From: an uncultured Clostridia bacterium
GTDB taxonomy: Bacteria > Bacillota > Clostridia > Christensenellales > Aristaeellaceae
DNA: 64,000 bases
Direction: 5' to 3'
NCBI GenBank assembly: GCA_934647165.1
Contig: CAKUFA010000009.1
Coordinates: 13,270 to 77,269 of the forward strand
Below the pieces are notes generated by a model, which was given only the letters and a program-made list of their open reading frames with translations, was not told where the DNA came from and did not search any database. Both the position numbers and the translations under genes were made by a program. Positions 26,101 through 33,808 of the stretch are shown piece after piece; the first letter of the stretch is position 1, and every line of letters begins with the position of its first letter.

Positions 26101-26166
26101 ACTTTCCGTGCACGCAGAAAAAATGAAGGAGAAAGGAACCATGAAGAAACTGATACTGTGCTTTGA
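23113..26166 (+). CDS. Glycoside hydrolase family 38 (alpha-mannosidase)
   Basis: 1017 residues, cytoplasmic. An N-terminal ancillary beta domain (about 20-150) precedes the catalytic domain with GQSHIDLAWLWPLEDT near 252 (zinc His-x-Asp) and the nucleophile region VGWLPDCFGFSAALPQ near 360. A long C-terminal beta-sandwich with the LVDLENGLPLM and RFASDRYEV stretches follows. This order matches bacterial GH38 enzymes that trim alpha-mannosides. Starts at 23113, 23116 or 23122 are all possible. It overlaps the unknown gene before it and the HAD gene after it. Confidence 0.93.
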   Translation: MMNMGRQFRQRQWAWQEELKQHLYTPVAEVAMEGFVTKERLSVEQAQAHSFLPFSEGTAWGGCWEYGWFRADVTLPDACDGRRVVLLGKLGGEQLYYLNGKAIGSIDKGHDYVTLTRCAKAGETVHLLAESYAGHGARLEAATPCPPERPPIPPTPEQQCVMGKNVLAVWNEDAYQLLMDVYTLTQLLKVLPEKSLRYQRVGAALQAYADIADFELPYQARHESFRKAREALRAALGCHNGSTAPLMWLIGQSHIDLAWLWPLEDTYRKSVRTFSNQLTLLDEYPDYRYFLCEPALLELLKVQSPETWQRVKEACARGQILPEGGFYVECDTNLPSGESLIRQLQWGKRWFREELGVDTQVGWLPDCFGFSAALPQLLIGLGIPYFGTQKLQRADPECEKFPYHHFIWEGMDGSEVLGLSFMKDNGPIDPVSFKERWENNRVQDTDIDTLIHPFGYGDGGGGPTRDMVELSLRLGDLEGVPRSQYGGVREYFEHIAAQGVTNRWVGEMYLSWHRGVYTSQRRAKALMRRAQESLHDVEAMMAKTPESLVPGDAEMVHECWRQLLFCQFHDVLGGVGIHRVNAEMEQQLENIIEQTGKITARLRHAFYRVNTAAKGMVAYNTLPWTRTEWVMLDGEPRLISVPADGAANVEEILQPQDASVKETAEGFVLQNAFLRVLVDRQGVITSLVDLENGLPLMHPGQKMNDWRLYRNVQVVYDAWELDRGWEEQRLGKMETEVTIARNTPKCCEVRIARRFGSSASVQVMRLYASCRRVEFETEIDWHERHRMLKTHFESNILSEEALHEIQFGFVARPAHRSTRFASDRYEVCNHRYSALCEANRGFAVLNNGSYGISSNRGELALTLLRAPVVPDAQNNEGHHCLTYALYPFATGFAQSGVVKQGYALNMPLVLEKGCMPANQVGYTTEDSGVLLETIKPDEEHGGIILRLYNSQRTSETVTLRLPCAAELEECGLPEAEGNPVGEGSAFQLTFGPFKVRTFRARRKNEGERNHEETDTVL

Positions 26167-26671
26167 TTGCGGTGATACATTGGTAGACGAAAGTACCCAG
26201 GTGTTTGCGGAAAACGGAGATGTATTGGAAGCACAGCCGATTCCCGGAGCGCTGGAAGCATTGAAGCAGTTTCATGCTGAAGGCTACCGCATTGCGCTGG
26301 TGGCAGACGGACGCGTGCAGTCCTTCCGCAATATTCTGGGCAAGTTAGGTGTGTGGGATCTGTTTGAAACCCATACCATTTCTGAGGCAGTGGGCGAACT
26401 GAAGCCGAGCCCCAAAATGTTCAATACGGCTCGCATAGCCATGGGGCTAACGGAAGCGGATTTTTCTCGGATGGTGATGTTTGGCAACAACCGGCTGCGG
26501 GATATCAAGGGCGCAAACGGTGTGGGAATGATTTCCGTGCTGCTGGATTACAGCCCACGCTATGTGAAGGAAGCAAGTCAACCGGACGAGGAACCGACCT
26601 ATCTGACCAAAACACCGGCGGAATGGCCTGCTTTGATTGAGCAGTTGGAGGCACAAGCGGAAAAAGCATAA
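26141..26671 (+). CDS. HAD-superfamily hydrolase
   Basis: 176 residues from the ATG at 26141 (GAAAGGAACC site), overlapping the end of the GH38 gene by 26 bases. HAD motif I is FDCGDTLVD (Asp9 nucleophile, Asp12 acid/base), motif II is in LVADGR, and a lysine lies in ELKPSPKMF. Motif IV reads GNNRLRDIKG, with Asn in place of the first usual Asp. Probably a phosphatase for a small sugar phosphate. The substrate is not deducible, but the operon suggests a sugar. Confidence 0.8.
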   Translation: MKKLILCFDCGDTLVDESTQVFAENGDVLEAQPIPGALEALKQFHAEGYRIALVADGRVQSFRNILGKLGVWDLFETHTISEAVGELKPSPKMFNTARIAMGLTEADFSRMVMFGNNRLRDIKGANGVGMISVLLDYSPRYVKEASQPDEEPTYLTKTPAEWPALIEQLEAQAEKA

Positions 26672-26682
26672 CAAAAACCGGC

Positions 26683-26723
26683 GGCGCTGCCTATGCCTGC
26701 GAATAGCGGGAAAGGGCAGCGCC
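26683..26723 (+). other. Intercistronic hairpin
   Basis: GGCGCTGCC (26683-26691) pairs perfectly with GGCAGCGCC (26715-26723) between the HAD and GH29 genes. There is no T-run, so mRNA stabilisation or a weak pause is more likely than full termination. Confidence 0.5.
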
Positions 26724-26744
26724 GAACGGGGAAAAGGAGAAATC

Positions 26745-28154
26745 ATGGCAAAAAAAGCAGCATGGGAGCGCGCGGCAAGCATTGCGCCAAGTCCACGCCA
26801 GCTTGCATGGCAGCAGCTGGAGTTTTATGCCTTTATTCACTTTGGCGTGAACACATTCACAGACAGCGAGTGGGGCGACGGAACGGAACAGCCGGATGTG
26901 TTCTGCCCGGAAGCGCTGGATACGCGGCAATGGGCGCGGGAAATCAAGAATGCCGGCATGCGGGGAATCATCCTGACATGCAAGCATCACGATGGGTTTT
27001 GCCTGTGGCCAAGCCGCTATACGGATCACTGTGTGCGTGCTTCCAAATGGCGCGGCGGACAGGGAAATGTGGTGCGGGAAGTGGCGGAGGCCTGCCGTGC
27101 AGAAGGGCTGCGCTTTGGGGTGTACCTTTCACCGTGGGACAGGCACGAAAAAACGTATGGTTCCGGAAGGAAATATGATGACTTTTTTGTGCACCAGCTA
27201 GAGGAACTGGCTGGAGACTATGGGGACATCTTCTGCTTTTGGTTTGATGGCGCCTGCGGCGAGGGTGCAGACGGCCGCAAGCAGTATTATGACTGGGAAC
27301 GCTACTATGCCACTATCCGACGTCTTCAGCCGGGAGCTGTCATCAGTGTGTGCGGCCCGGATGTTCGTTGGTGCGGTAATGAGGCAGGGCATTGCCGGCC
27401 AAGCGAATGGAGTGTTGTGCCTGCTCAGCTGAGAGATGCGGAGCGCATAGCGTCTCTTTCCCAGCAAGCGGATGATCGTGCTTTTGCACGCCTTGTGCGC
27501 AGTGAAGAAGAGGATTTAGGCAGCCGCAAGGCCATCCGTGAAAAAAAAGAGCTGGTGTGGTATCCGGCGGAGGTCAATACCTCTATCCGCCCGGGATGGT
27601 TTTATCATTCGGCAGAGGATGCACAGGTGCGCACGCCGGAAGAACTGTTTGATATCTATCTGAAAAGCGTGGGCGGCAACGCAGCTTTCCTGCTGAACAT
27701 TCCGCCGGACAGGAGAGGACTGCTGGCGGACGCTGACGTGCAATGTCTCCGAACGCTAGGCAACTATGTCCGCGATTTGCAGCAAGGGCCTGGGATGGCG
27801 GTTGATCGCATCATGGCAGACACATGGATGGAGGAGCATCCTGTGGAAATGGCACTGGACGATGGGGAAAACAACTGGTGGCAGGCAGAACGCGGACATG
27901 AGACCGCCTGCATTACCCTGCATTTTGCGGAAAAGATACCGGTTCATTATGTGACATTGATGGAACAGCTGACTGTCGGACAGCGCATTGAAGCAGGAGA
28001 AATTTTGCTGGATGGCACACATGCGGCGGACTTCACTGTGGTGGGGCATAAACGCATTTGTTCGATTGAAGCGAGAGAGGCATCCACCGTGACGATTCGC
28101 ATAACCGCCTCACGATTGGAACCGACGCTGCAATTCATCTGTGTGCAGGGATGA
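26745..28154 (+). CDS. Glycoside hydrolase family 29 (alpha-L-fucosidase)
   Basis: 469 residues from the ATG at 26745 (AAAAGGAG site), no signal peptide. Family motifs: FIHFGVNTFTDSEWGDG near 27, ILTCKHHDGFCLWPS near 70, FGVYLSPWDRHE near 125 and the nucleophile segment FWFDGACGEG near 165. LLNIPPDRRGLL and a C-terminal beta domain follow. The pattern resembles the linkage-restricted (GH29-B-like) group. It releases L-fucose from glycans, probably after import of an oligosaccharide. Confidence 0.9.
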   Translation: MAKKAAWERAASIAPSPRQLAWQQLEFYAFIHFGVNTFTDSEWGDGTEQPDVFCPEALDTRQWAREIKNAGMRGIILTCKHHDGFCLWPSRYTDHCVRASKWRGGQGNVVREVAEACRAEGLRFGVYLSPWDRHEKTYGSGRKYDDFFVHQLEELAGDYGDIFCFWFDGACGEGADGRKQYYDWERYYATIRRLQPGAVISVCGPDVRWCGNEAGHCRPSEWSVVPAQLRDAERIASLSQQADDRAFARLVRSEEEDLGSRKAIREKKELVWYPAEVNTSIRPGWFYHSAEDAQVRTPEELFDIYLKSVGGNAAFLLNIPPDRRGLLADADVQCLRTLGNYVRDLQQGPGMAVDRIMADTWMEEHPVEMALDDGENNWWQAERGHETACITLHFAEKIPVHYVTLMEQLTVGQRIEAGEILLDGTHAADFTVVGHKRICSIEAREASTVTIRITASRLEPTLQFICVQG

Positions 28155-28211
28155 CGCGGCAGGGAAACACATGCTTCGGCGCGAAGAGAATTTACCGGAG
28201 GGTGATGCAAG

Positions 28212-29702
28212 ATGCAGCAAGAGCAAGCAAAGACGGTGCGGCGCGCCAATGAGTGGATGCAGGCGCATACGCCTCAAGTGAAAAGCGCCTATAAGCCGCG
28301 TTATCATGCCAGCGTACCTTGCGGTTGGGCAAATGATCCCAATGGGCTGATCTGGTATCAGGGCGAGGCGCATCTGTTCTATCAGCATAATCCCTATGCG
28401 CCAAGATGGGATACCATGCACTGGGGGCACATGAGCAGCACGGATCTGCTGCACTGGCACAGCCATGATGAGGCGCTTGCATCGGATATGCCTTACGACC
28501 GGGAGGTTGGATGTTTTTCCGGCACGGCGCTGGCGTGGAATGATCGGTTATGGCTGATGTATGCCGGTGCGCTGAACGGCAGGCAGCAGCAATGCCTGGC
28601 CGTGTCCACGGACGGGGAACATTTTGAAAAAATGGCGGAAAATCCTGTGATTTCCACCGCAATGCTGCCGGAAGGCTATGCGCCGGGTGATTTCCGCGAT
28701 CCTAAGCTTTTTTGCAGGGATGGCTGCTTCTATTGTATTGCTGCCACAAGAAACGCGCGGGGCGGCAACCTGCTTTTGTATCGCGCGAAGGATTTGACGC
28801 GCTGGGAATACGTGGGCGCGCTGTTTACCCAGCAGGGGGATGGCAGTGCGTGCGATTTTCTTTTGCCGGACGGGGTGTGCGAGTGCCCTGATTATGCTGT
28901 GATTGACGGACAGGAGGTGCTGATTTTCAGCCCACAGAACCTGCCGCAGCAGGGGTATCGCTATCAAAACATAAGCTCCACTGTGTACATGATCGGACAT
29001 TTGGACACGGAAACCGGGCGCTTTACTTGTGACAGGCTGGACGAAATTGACGGCGGATTCGACTTCTATGCCGCGCAAACGATGCATTTGCCGGATGACC
29101 GCACGGTGATGATTGCATGGCAGGAAATGTGGGGACGCAATTATCCAACCCAAGCGGATGGCTGGGCGGGAAGCTTCACCTTGCCGAGAGAATTGCATGT
29201 GCAGAATGGACGCCTGGTGCAGAAACCCGTTCGGGAAGCAGAGCAGCTGTGGACGAAAACCACGCGCTATGAACGGATGCCGCTCACAGACAGTCGAAAA
29301 CTGCCGGATGTGCAAGGCGATGTGGCGCAGTTGCAGCTGCTCCTGCACATGGGCAGCGCCAAACGTGCCGGTGTGACCCTGATGGGGGATGGGAAACACG
29401 AAACGCGCCTTGTTTGCGACCGCGAGGCAGGCACATTGACCCTTGACCGAAGTGATTCAGGGTTGCCGATGGGCGGCGAAGAACGCGATAAGCAGACGCG
29501 AACTGTGGACGCATGCCTGACGGGAGATGTGCTGGAACTTTGCATTTTCCTGGATGTGAGCAGCGTGGAGGCGTTCGTAGGCGGCGGAAAACAGACGCTG
29601 ACGGCACATGTGTATCCGGAGCTGAACGGAAGAAGAGAGATCAGCTTCTTTGCGGAAGAAGGAGAAGCGGAGCTGCTGGAAGTGTGTTTCCATACATTGT
29701 GA
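28212..29702 (+). CDS. Glycoside hydrolase family 32 (sucrose/fructan hydrolase)
   Basis: 496 residues with the five-bladed propeller motifs of GH32: WANDPNG near 37 (nucleophile Asp), FYQHNP, FRDPK near 162 (transition-state Asp) and ECPDY near 220 (acid/base Glu). A C-terminal beta-sandwich includes LDVSSVEAFV. No signal peptide, which fits intracellular cleavage of sucrose, sucrose-6-phosphate or short fructans. GGAGGGTG precedes the ATG. It is the last gene of this block. Confidence 0.93.
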   Translation: MQQEQAKTVRRANEWMQAHTPQVKSAYKPRYHASVPCGWANDPNGLIWYQGEAHLFYQHNPYAPRWDTMHWGHMSSTDLLHWHSHDEALASDMPYDREVGCFSGTALAWNDRLWLMYAGALNGRQQQCLAVSTDGEHFEKMAENPVISTAMLPEGYAPGDFRDPKLFCRDGCFYCIAATRNARGGNLLLYRAKDLTRWEYVGALFTQQGDGSACDFLLPDGVCECPDYAVIDGQEVLIFSPQNLPQQGYRYQNISSTVYMIGHLDTETGRFTCDRLDEIDGGFDFYAAQTMHLPDDRTVMIAWQEMWGRNYPTQADGWAGSFTLPRELHVQNGRLVQKPVREAEQLWTKTTRYERMPLTDSRKLPDVQGDVAQLQLLLHMGSAKRAGVTLMGDGKHETRLVCDREAGTLTLDRSDSGLPMGGEERDKQTRTVDACLTGDVLELCIFLDVSSVEAFVGGGKQTLTAHVYPELNGRREISFFAEEGEAELLEVCFHTL

Positions 29703-29710
29703 ACAAAAAA

Positions 29711-29977
29711 GACGGCCGGGCTGTTTGCCTGACCGTCTCAGCGTGTCGACAAAGTGGCTTTGCCACTTTGTCGAGTTTGCATTTTTCACTGTCAGCGGAG
29801 CTGACGGCCGTGAAAAATGGAAGGAAGGGTTTCGCCTTTGGCCGAAACCACCCCGCCCGACCGGCATAGCCGGTCGATACGAATCCAGTCAGAGGGGCAT
29901 CATGCCCCTCCGACATTTTCTCATATGGTTTGTCGACAGTCTGAGACGGCCGGACTGTTTGCATGACCGTTTTTTTA
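29711..29977. repeat. MITE-like element: terminal inverted repeats, direct flanks and internal hairpins
   Basis: GTCTCAGCGTGTCGACAA (29735-29752) and TTGTCGACAGTCTGAGAC (29930-29947) are inverted repeats matching at 16 of 18 positions. Between them are stems at 29745-29774 (13 bp), 29780-29819 (two nested stems), 29828-29849, 29858-29876 (8 bp) and 29892-29910 (9 bp). Outside, GACGGCCGG-CTGTTTGC-TGACCGT is present on both flanks (29711-29736 and 29945-29970), each with one or two changes. The right one ends in a T-run like a terminator. It fits a small non-coding mobile element that landed in or duplicated the GH32 terminator. It has no transposase, and no second copy is in the window. Confidence 0.65.
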
Positions 29978-30089
29978 TGCAGGAAACCGGGAACGATGCA
30001 AGGTTTTTTCCCCTGAGGCGAAGGAAAAGTTGCCGTTGCCGCAAGGAAGCATCAGGCGATGCGGCCGGGCAAAGCTGAAATTGTATCAG

Positions 30090-30536
30090 TCACGTGGAGG
30101 AGACGGACGCTTCCAGCTTTTGCAGAAAAGCTTCAAGCGGTACTGCCTGATATCCCCAACCAATCTGGTTTAGCCCGTCGCAGAGCAGCCGGGGGGAGCC
30201 GCGACCGGATTGCGCCATGGCCTGCAGGCGGTGGAGGATAGCCAGCTTGATTCGGCGCACCTCCTCACCGTCATCGCCAAGGGTAGTCATATCATAATCA
30301 TCCGTGCGACCGCAGGGGTGCGGACAGGATGCGCAATCCGGCAGAAGGCGAAGCTTCTCGTGCTGTACCTGCCGAAGCGCCTGGTGGAGCGCAGGGGCAT
30401 CCGCCCCGGAAGCGGCGGCAAGACCATCCCGGAGGATGCGCCAGCTTTCCGGTACAGGAGATGCTTCTCCGCTTTCCATGGCTCGGGCAAGGCCAATCAA
30501 TGCGCCGATAAGCGCATCGGCTTCTGTGCGCGGCAT
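30090..30536 (-). CDS. Small cysteine-motif protein of unknown function
   Basis: 148 residues. A compact motif CASCPHPCGRTDDYDM (about 68-83) provides three cysteines suited to an iron-sulfur cluster or metal. Flanking regions look helical. The start lies four bases after the stop of the upstream ferredoxin-like gene, so the pair form an operon, divergent from a Crp/Fnr regulator. A redox role with the ferredoxin-like partner is likely but not proven. Nothing of note lies in the roughly 110 bases before the hairpin element. Confidence 0.75.
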   Translation of the reverse strand: MPRTEADALIGALIGLARAMESGEASPVPESWRILRDGLAAASGADAPALHQALRQVQHEKLRLLPDCASCPHPCGRTDDYDMTTLGDDGEEVRRIKLAILHRLQAMAQSGRGSPRLLCDGLNQIGWGYQAVPLEAFLQKLEASVSST

Positions 30537-30540
30537 GGGG

Positions 30541-31233
30541 TCAGTCCTCCTTCACACGGCCATCCAGGGTGAACGTCGTCACCTGCCAGGGGACCGTCTT
30601 TCCGCTTTGATCAATGGCTTTGCGAACGGCCATTTCCAATCCGCCGCAGCAGGGCACTTCCATGCGCACTACATGCACGCTGCGGATGTCGTTGCGCGCA
30701 AGAATTTCCGTCAGCTTCTCACTGTAGTCCACATTGTCCAGTTTGGGGCAGCCGACGAGCGTCACGCATCCGCGCATGTAGTCCTGATGGAGCTGTGCAT
30801 AGGCAAACGCCGTGCAGTCGGCCGCAATCAGCAGCTTGGCATTCGCAAAGTAGGGCGCGTTTACCGGGACGAGTTTGATTTGACACGGCCACTGGGCAAG
30901 CTGCGAGGATTGTGCGGCCTGCTGTGTGCAAGGAGATTGCGCTTCCCGGCGGAATTGATGCAGCTGATGTCCCGGACATCCGCCCTGGTGTGCCTTGGCA
31001 CGTTTGCTGGCCAGCACAGCCTGCTCGTCATAGGCGGCGGCTTCGCGTTCAACAAAAGTGATGGCGCCGGTGGGGCAGGCGGGCAAACAGTCGCCCAGTC
31101 CATCGCAATAGTCATCACGCATCAGGTGCGCTTTGCCGTTCACCATGCCGATGGCACCTTCATGGCAGGCAGCTGCGCAGGCGCCGCAGCCGTTGCACTT
31201 TTCTTCATCTATATGAATGATTCTCCGTTTCAT
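30541..31233 (-). CDS. 4Fe-4S ferredoxin-domain protein
   Basis: 230 residues from the ATG at 31233 (AAGGAGG site). The N-terminus has one standard cluster motif CNGCGACAAAC (Cys13, 16, 19, 23) and a second, altered motif CDGLGDCLPACPTG near 43-56. A linker is followed by a C-terminal domain with the CPKLDNVDYSEKL and VPCCGGLEM segments, whose cysteines could bind another metal. Such two-part proteins pass electrons in anaerobes, but the partner is unknown. It is co-transcribed with the cysteine-motif gene downstream and divergent from a Crp/Fnr regulator. Confidence 0.85.
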   Translation of the reverse strand: MKRRIIHIDEEKCNGCGACAAACHEGAIGMVNGKAHLMRDDYCDGLGDCLPACPTGAITFVEREAAAYDEQAVLASKRAKAHQGGCPGHQLHQFRREAQSPCTQQAAQSSQLAQWPCQIKLVPVNAPYFANAKLLIAADCTAFAYAQLHQDYMRGCVTLVGCPKLDNVDYSEKLTEILARNDIRSVHVVRMEVPCCGGLEMAVRKAIDQSGKTVPWQVTTFTLDGRVKED

Positions 31234-31245
31234 GGGAACACCTCC

Positions 31246-31304
31246 TTGTGTTTTCGGGATGATTATAGTACAATGCGGGCAGAATGTCTGTTGGAAATCC
31301 AACA
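31246..31304 (+). promoter_or_regulatory. Promoter and palindromic operator of the Crp/Fnr-type regulator
   Basis: A likely promoter is TTGTGT, 17 bases, TACAAT (-10 at about 31269-31274). The palindrome TGTTGGAAATCCAACA (31289-31304) lies between that -10 and the ribosome binding site, where a bound regulator would block transcription. It is probably the binding site of the regulator itself. The same intergenic region serves the divergent ferredoxin-like gene. Confidence 0.6.
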
Positions 31305-31317
31305 AGGAGGAACAAAA

Positions 31318-31989
31318 ATGCAGGAGTTTTTGCCTGTTTTGCGACGCTCGCCTGTGTTTGCCGGCATGATGGATGAAGAAATTTTGTCCAGCCTGCATTG
31401 CCTGAGCGCACAGGTCGTTTTCCGGGCGAAGCATGCAATCATTCTTCGTGAAGGGGACACAACGCGATGCATGGGCGTGCTCCTCAAGGGGTGCGCGCTG
31501 GTGATGCAGACGGACGTGTGGGGACGCCGCCACCTGATGCATTATGTGGAAACAGGGGATTCCTTTGCCGAACCCTTTGCTGCGGCGGGTACACCGCTGA
31601 ACATGACTGTTACGGCGAACGAGGATTGCAGCGTGCTGCTGCTGGATATGGATCGGGTGCTGCACGTGTGCCCTTCCGGCTGTACGCACCATCATCGGCT
31701 GGTGAGCAATCTGGTGGCGGTGCTGGCCGGAAAAACGTTGCAGCTTAACGAAAAGCTGACGCATATGAGCCGCCGCACCACAAGAGAAAAGCTGCTGAGC
31801 TATTTATCCGCACAAAGCCAGAAGCAGGGAACGCGGAAGTTTGCCATACCCTATGATCGCCAGCAGCTGGCGGATTTCCTGTGTGTGGACAGGGCTGCCA
31901 TGTCAGCGGAGCTGTCCCGGCTGCAAAAAGAAGGTGTGCTAGAAACGCGGAAGAATCGGTTTGTGCTTCAGGATATGCCGGAAATCTAA
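31318..31989 (+). CDS. Crp/Fnr-family transcriptional regulator
   Basis: 223 residues from the ATG at 31318 (AAGGAGG site). An N-terminal cyclic-nucleotide-binding-like beta-roll (about 20-130) and a C-terminal winged helix (about 150-215) with YDRQQLADFLCVDRAAMSAELSRL as recognition region. It lacks the Fnr-type N-terminal cysteine cluster, so it more likely senses a ligand or redox state through the beta-roll. Divergent from the ferredoxin-like pair, its probable target. The family often controls hydroxylamine reductase-type genes in Clostridia, but none is here. Confidence 0.88.
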   Translation: MQEFLPVLRRSPVFAGMMDEEILSSLHCLSAQVVFRAKHAIILREGDTTRCMGVLLKGCALVMQTDVWGRRHLMHYVETGDSFAEPFAAAGTPLNMTVTANEDCSVLLLDMDRVLHVCPSGCTHHHRLVSNLVAVLAGKTLQLNEKLTHMSRRTTREKLLSYLSAQSQKQGTRKFAIPYDRQQLADFLCVDRAAMSAELSRLQKEGVLETRKNRFVLQDMPEI

Positions 31990-31993
31990 ATGC

Positions 31994-32023
31994 AAAAAGG
32001 CATCCCCGCGGGGATGCCTTTTG
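31994..32023 (+). terminator. Terminator after the Crp/Fnr regulator
   Basis: AAAAGGCATCCCC and GGGGATGCCTTTT form a 13-bp stem (31995-32022) with A and T tails, so it may work in both directions and also end the small gene on the other strand. Confidence 0.88.
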
Positions 32024-32033
32024 TGCTTTGACA

Positions 32034-32252
32034 TCAGTTATCCAATTCGTAGGCAACAATGGCGGCCAACTCGATTGTGCGGTAGGTGCCGTTGCAGCTT
32101 TGCTGGTAGATGTTGTCCGCCTGCATATTCTGGTTGGAAAAGGAGGACATAACGCTGCTGATTTACGACGCATGGGACGAGGCCAATGCGCTGGAAGTGC
32201 ATAGCAGCATCATGGCGACCACGAGACAAAGAACCCGTTTGACAGTGTTCAT
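32034..32252 (-). pseudogene. Small secreted-peptide gene interrupted by an in-frame TAA
   Basis: From the ATG at 32252, after GGGAGG at ideal spacing, the frame encodes MNTVKRVLCLVVAMMLLCTS and on to ALASSHAS, a clear signal peptide. A TAA follows at codon 30. The same frame then stays open for 42 codons (SSFSNQNMQADNIYQQSC ... AIVAYELDN) to TGA at 32034. The downstream part has two Met codons and looks like a mature secreted peptide. A perfect promoter drives it. Either the gene carries a nonsense mutation, the stop is read through, or there is a sequence error. No family recognised. Confidence 0.6.
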
Positions 32253-32292
32253 TCTATTTCCCTCCCGAGCGCGTACCGGCGCGTATGGCTAC

Positions 32293-32320
32293 ATTATAAG
32301 ACGAAGAATGGAAATGTCAA
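32293..32320 (-). promoter_or_regulatory. Consensus promoter of the interrupted peptide gene
   Basis: On the minus strand TTGACA (32320-32315), 16 bases, TATAAT (32298-32293). The start would be about 35 bases upstream of the ATG at 32252. Confidence 0.85.
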
Positions 32321-32374
32321 CGGCTGTCGAAAAAGCATGAAAAAGGAAATTCAAGCATCCACAAAAAGCTGTGT

Positions 32375-33766
32375 TTACGAATGTTCGCGACGAACAGGCC
32401 ATAACCGTTGACTGGATTCATTCCATTTAATATCCGTGCCGTTGTGCTGCGTTGCAGCACGGGGCGTGGGGCTTGCAAAACGTGCTGCGGGAACAGAGGG
32501 CGATTTGCACGTTTTTTTCTCCCTTTTGCTGCTTTTGCCTGCGGGTTTGGAGGGCTTGCCGGTGGAATGATCCGTTTTGATGGAGCCGGACAGTATCAAT
32601 GCCTTGCGGGCGCACACCGGGCCGATCATTTCATACAGCACAGAGGAAGAAAGAATGATTGTGCTCAGCAGCGACCCGGAGGACTCCGGCAGAATGCGCT
32701 GTGCCAACACAGCCAGGCCAATGCTGACGCCGGCCTGCGGAATCAATGCCAGTCCCAAATAGCGGCGAACACTTTCTGTGCAGCCTGTCATCCGCGCGCC
32801 AAGATAGGAACCGAGGAATTTGCCGACAATGCGCACTGCGAAATAGGCGATGCCGATGATGCCGACTGTGCCCAGGGAGTTCAGATTCAACCGCATGCCG
32901 GAAAGAACAAAAAACAGGACGTTGATAGGGGGCGTGATGCGGTTCACCTGCTTGAAGAGCTCCTTATCATGCGTAACGTTGGCACAAGTGGCGCCAAGCA
33001 CCATGCAGCCAAGCAAGGGAGAAATATCCATGGCCGCACAAACACCCGCAAGCAGGAACACCGCCGAACAAACAAGAACCAGGCGGTGATCCGTGGAACG
33101 GCCACGAAGGAGAGCGCACAGTGCGCGCCCAAGCAAATAGGCTAAGAGCATGGCGCCGAGGCTCATCAGCAGGGGCATCAGCGCGCTTTGCCACTGAAAG
33201 CTTGCGCTCTGCTCCGCACCGGCGGAGATGGCGGCGCATACGCTGAAGGCCAGCAACGCAACCGCATCATCCATGGCGACAACCTGAATCAGGGTGTTCA
33301 CAAAATCGCCCTTTGCACGGTATTGCCGGATGGTCATCAAGCTGGAAGCGGGCGCGGTGGCACTGCCGATGGCGCCAAGCAGCAGTGAAAAAGGCAAAGA
33401 AAGCCGGAACACGGTGAGCATAACCATGGAGACGACGGCAGCCGTAACCAGCGCTTCCATAAGCGTGAGAACAATCACACGGGAACCTTGACCGCGCAGG
33501 TGATCAATTCGCAGATAGCGACCCACGCCGAAAGCGATGAAGGATAGCGCCACATCCGTAAGAAATTCCATTCCCCCGGCAATCGAAGATGGAATCAGAT
33601 TAAGCGCATAAGGGCCAATGGCCACACCTGCCAGAATATAGCCTGTTACATTGGGCAAGTGCAGCAATTTTGTGATACGGGACATGCCGAAGCCCGCAAG
33701 CCATAGAATGGTGACCGACAGCAGAATTTGTGCAGTGGCAGAGAGTTGCATAAAGTATGTCTGCAT
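32375..33766 (-). CDS. Cation:proton antiporter (CPA2, KefB/NapA-like)
   Basis: 463 residues with about 11-12 transmembrane helices. Exchanges Na+ or K+ for protons across the membrane. The family's conserved GYILAGVAIGP near the N-terminus and the later ASSLMTIRQYRAKGDFVN...AMDDAVALLAF segment, which has the paired ion-binding acidic residues, are present. The final ~70 residues are a charged, low-hydrophobic tail (KPSKPAGKSSKREKK) without a TrkA-N domain. An AGGAGG site is upstream. Divergent from a LysR-type regulator. Confidence 0.88.
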   Translation of the reverse strand: MQTYFMQLSATAQILLSVTILWLAGFGMSRITKLLHLPNVTGYILAGVAIGPYALNLIPSSIAGGMEFLTDVALSFIAFGVGRYLRIDHLRGQGSRVIVLTLMEALVTAAVVSMVMLTVFRLSLPFSLLLGAIGSATAPASSLMTIRQYRAKGDFVNTLIQVVAMDDAVALLAFSVCAAISAGAEQSASFQWQSALMPLLMSLGAMLLAYLLGRALCALLRGRSTDHRLVLVCSAVFLLAGVCAAMDISPLLGCMVLGATCANVTHDKELFKQVNRITPPINVLFFVLSGMRLNLNSLGTVGIIGIAYFAVRIVGKFLGSYLGARMTGCTESVRRYLGLALIPQAGVSIGLAVLAQRILPESSGSLLSTIILSSSVLYEMIGPVCARKALILSGSIKTDHSTGKPSKPAGKSSKREKKTCKSPSVPAARFASPTPRAATQHNGTDIKWNESSQRLWPVRREHS

Positions 33767-33808
33767 AAAACAACCTCCTGAAAACTCAAGTGCCTTGAGA
33801 AGATGGGG

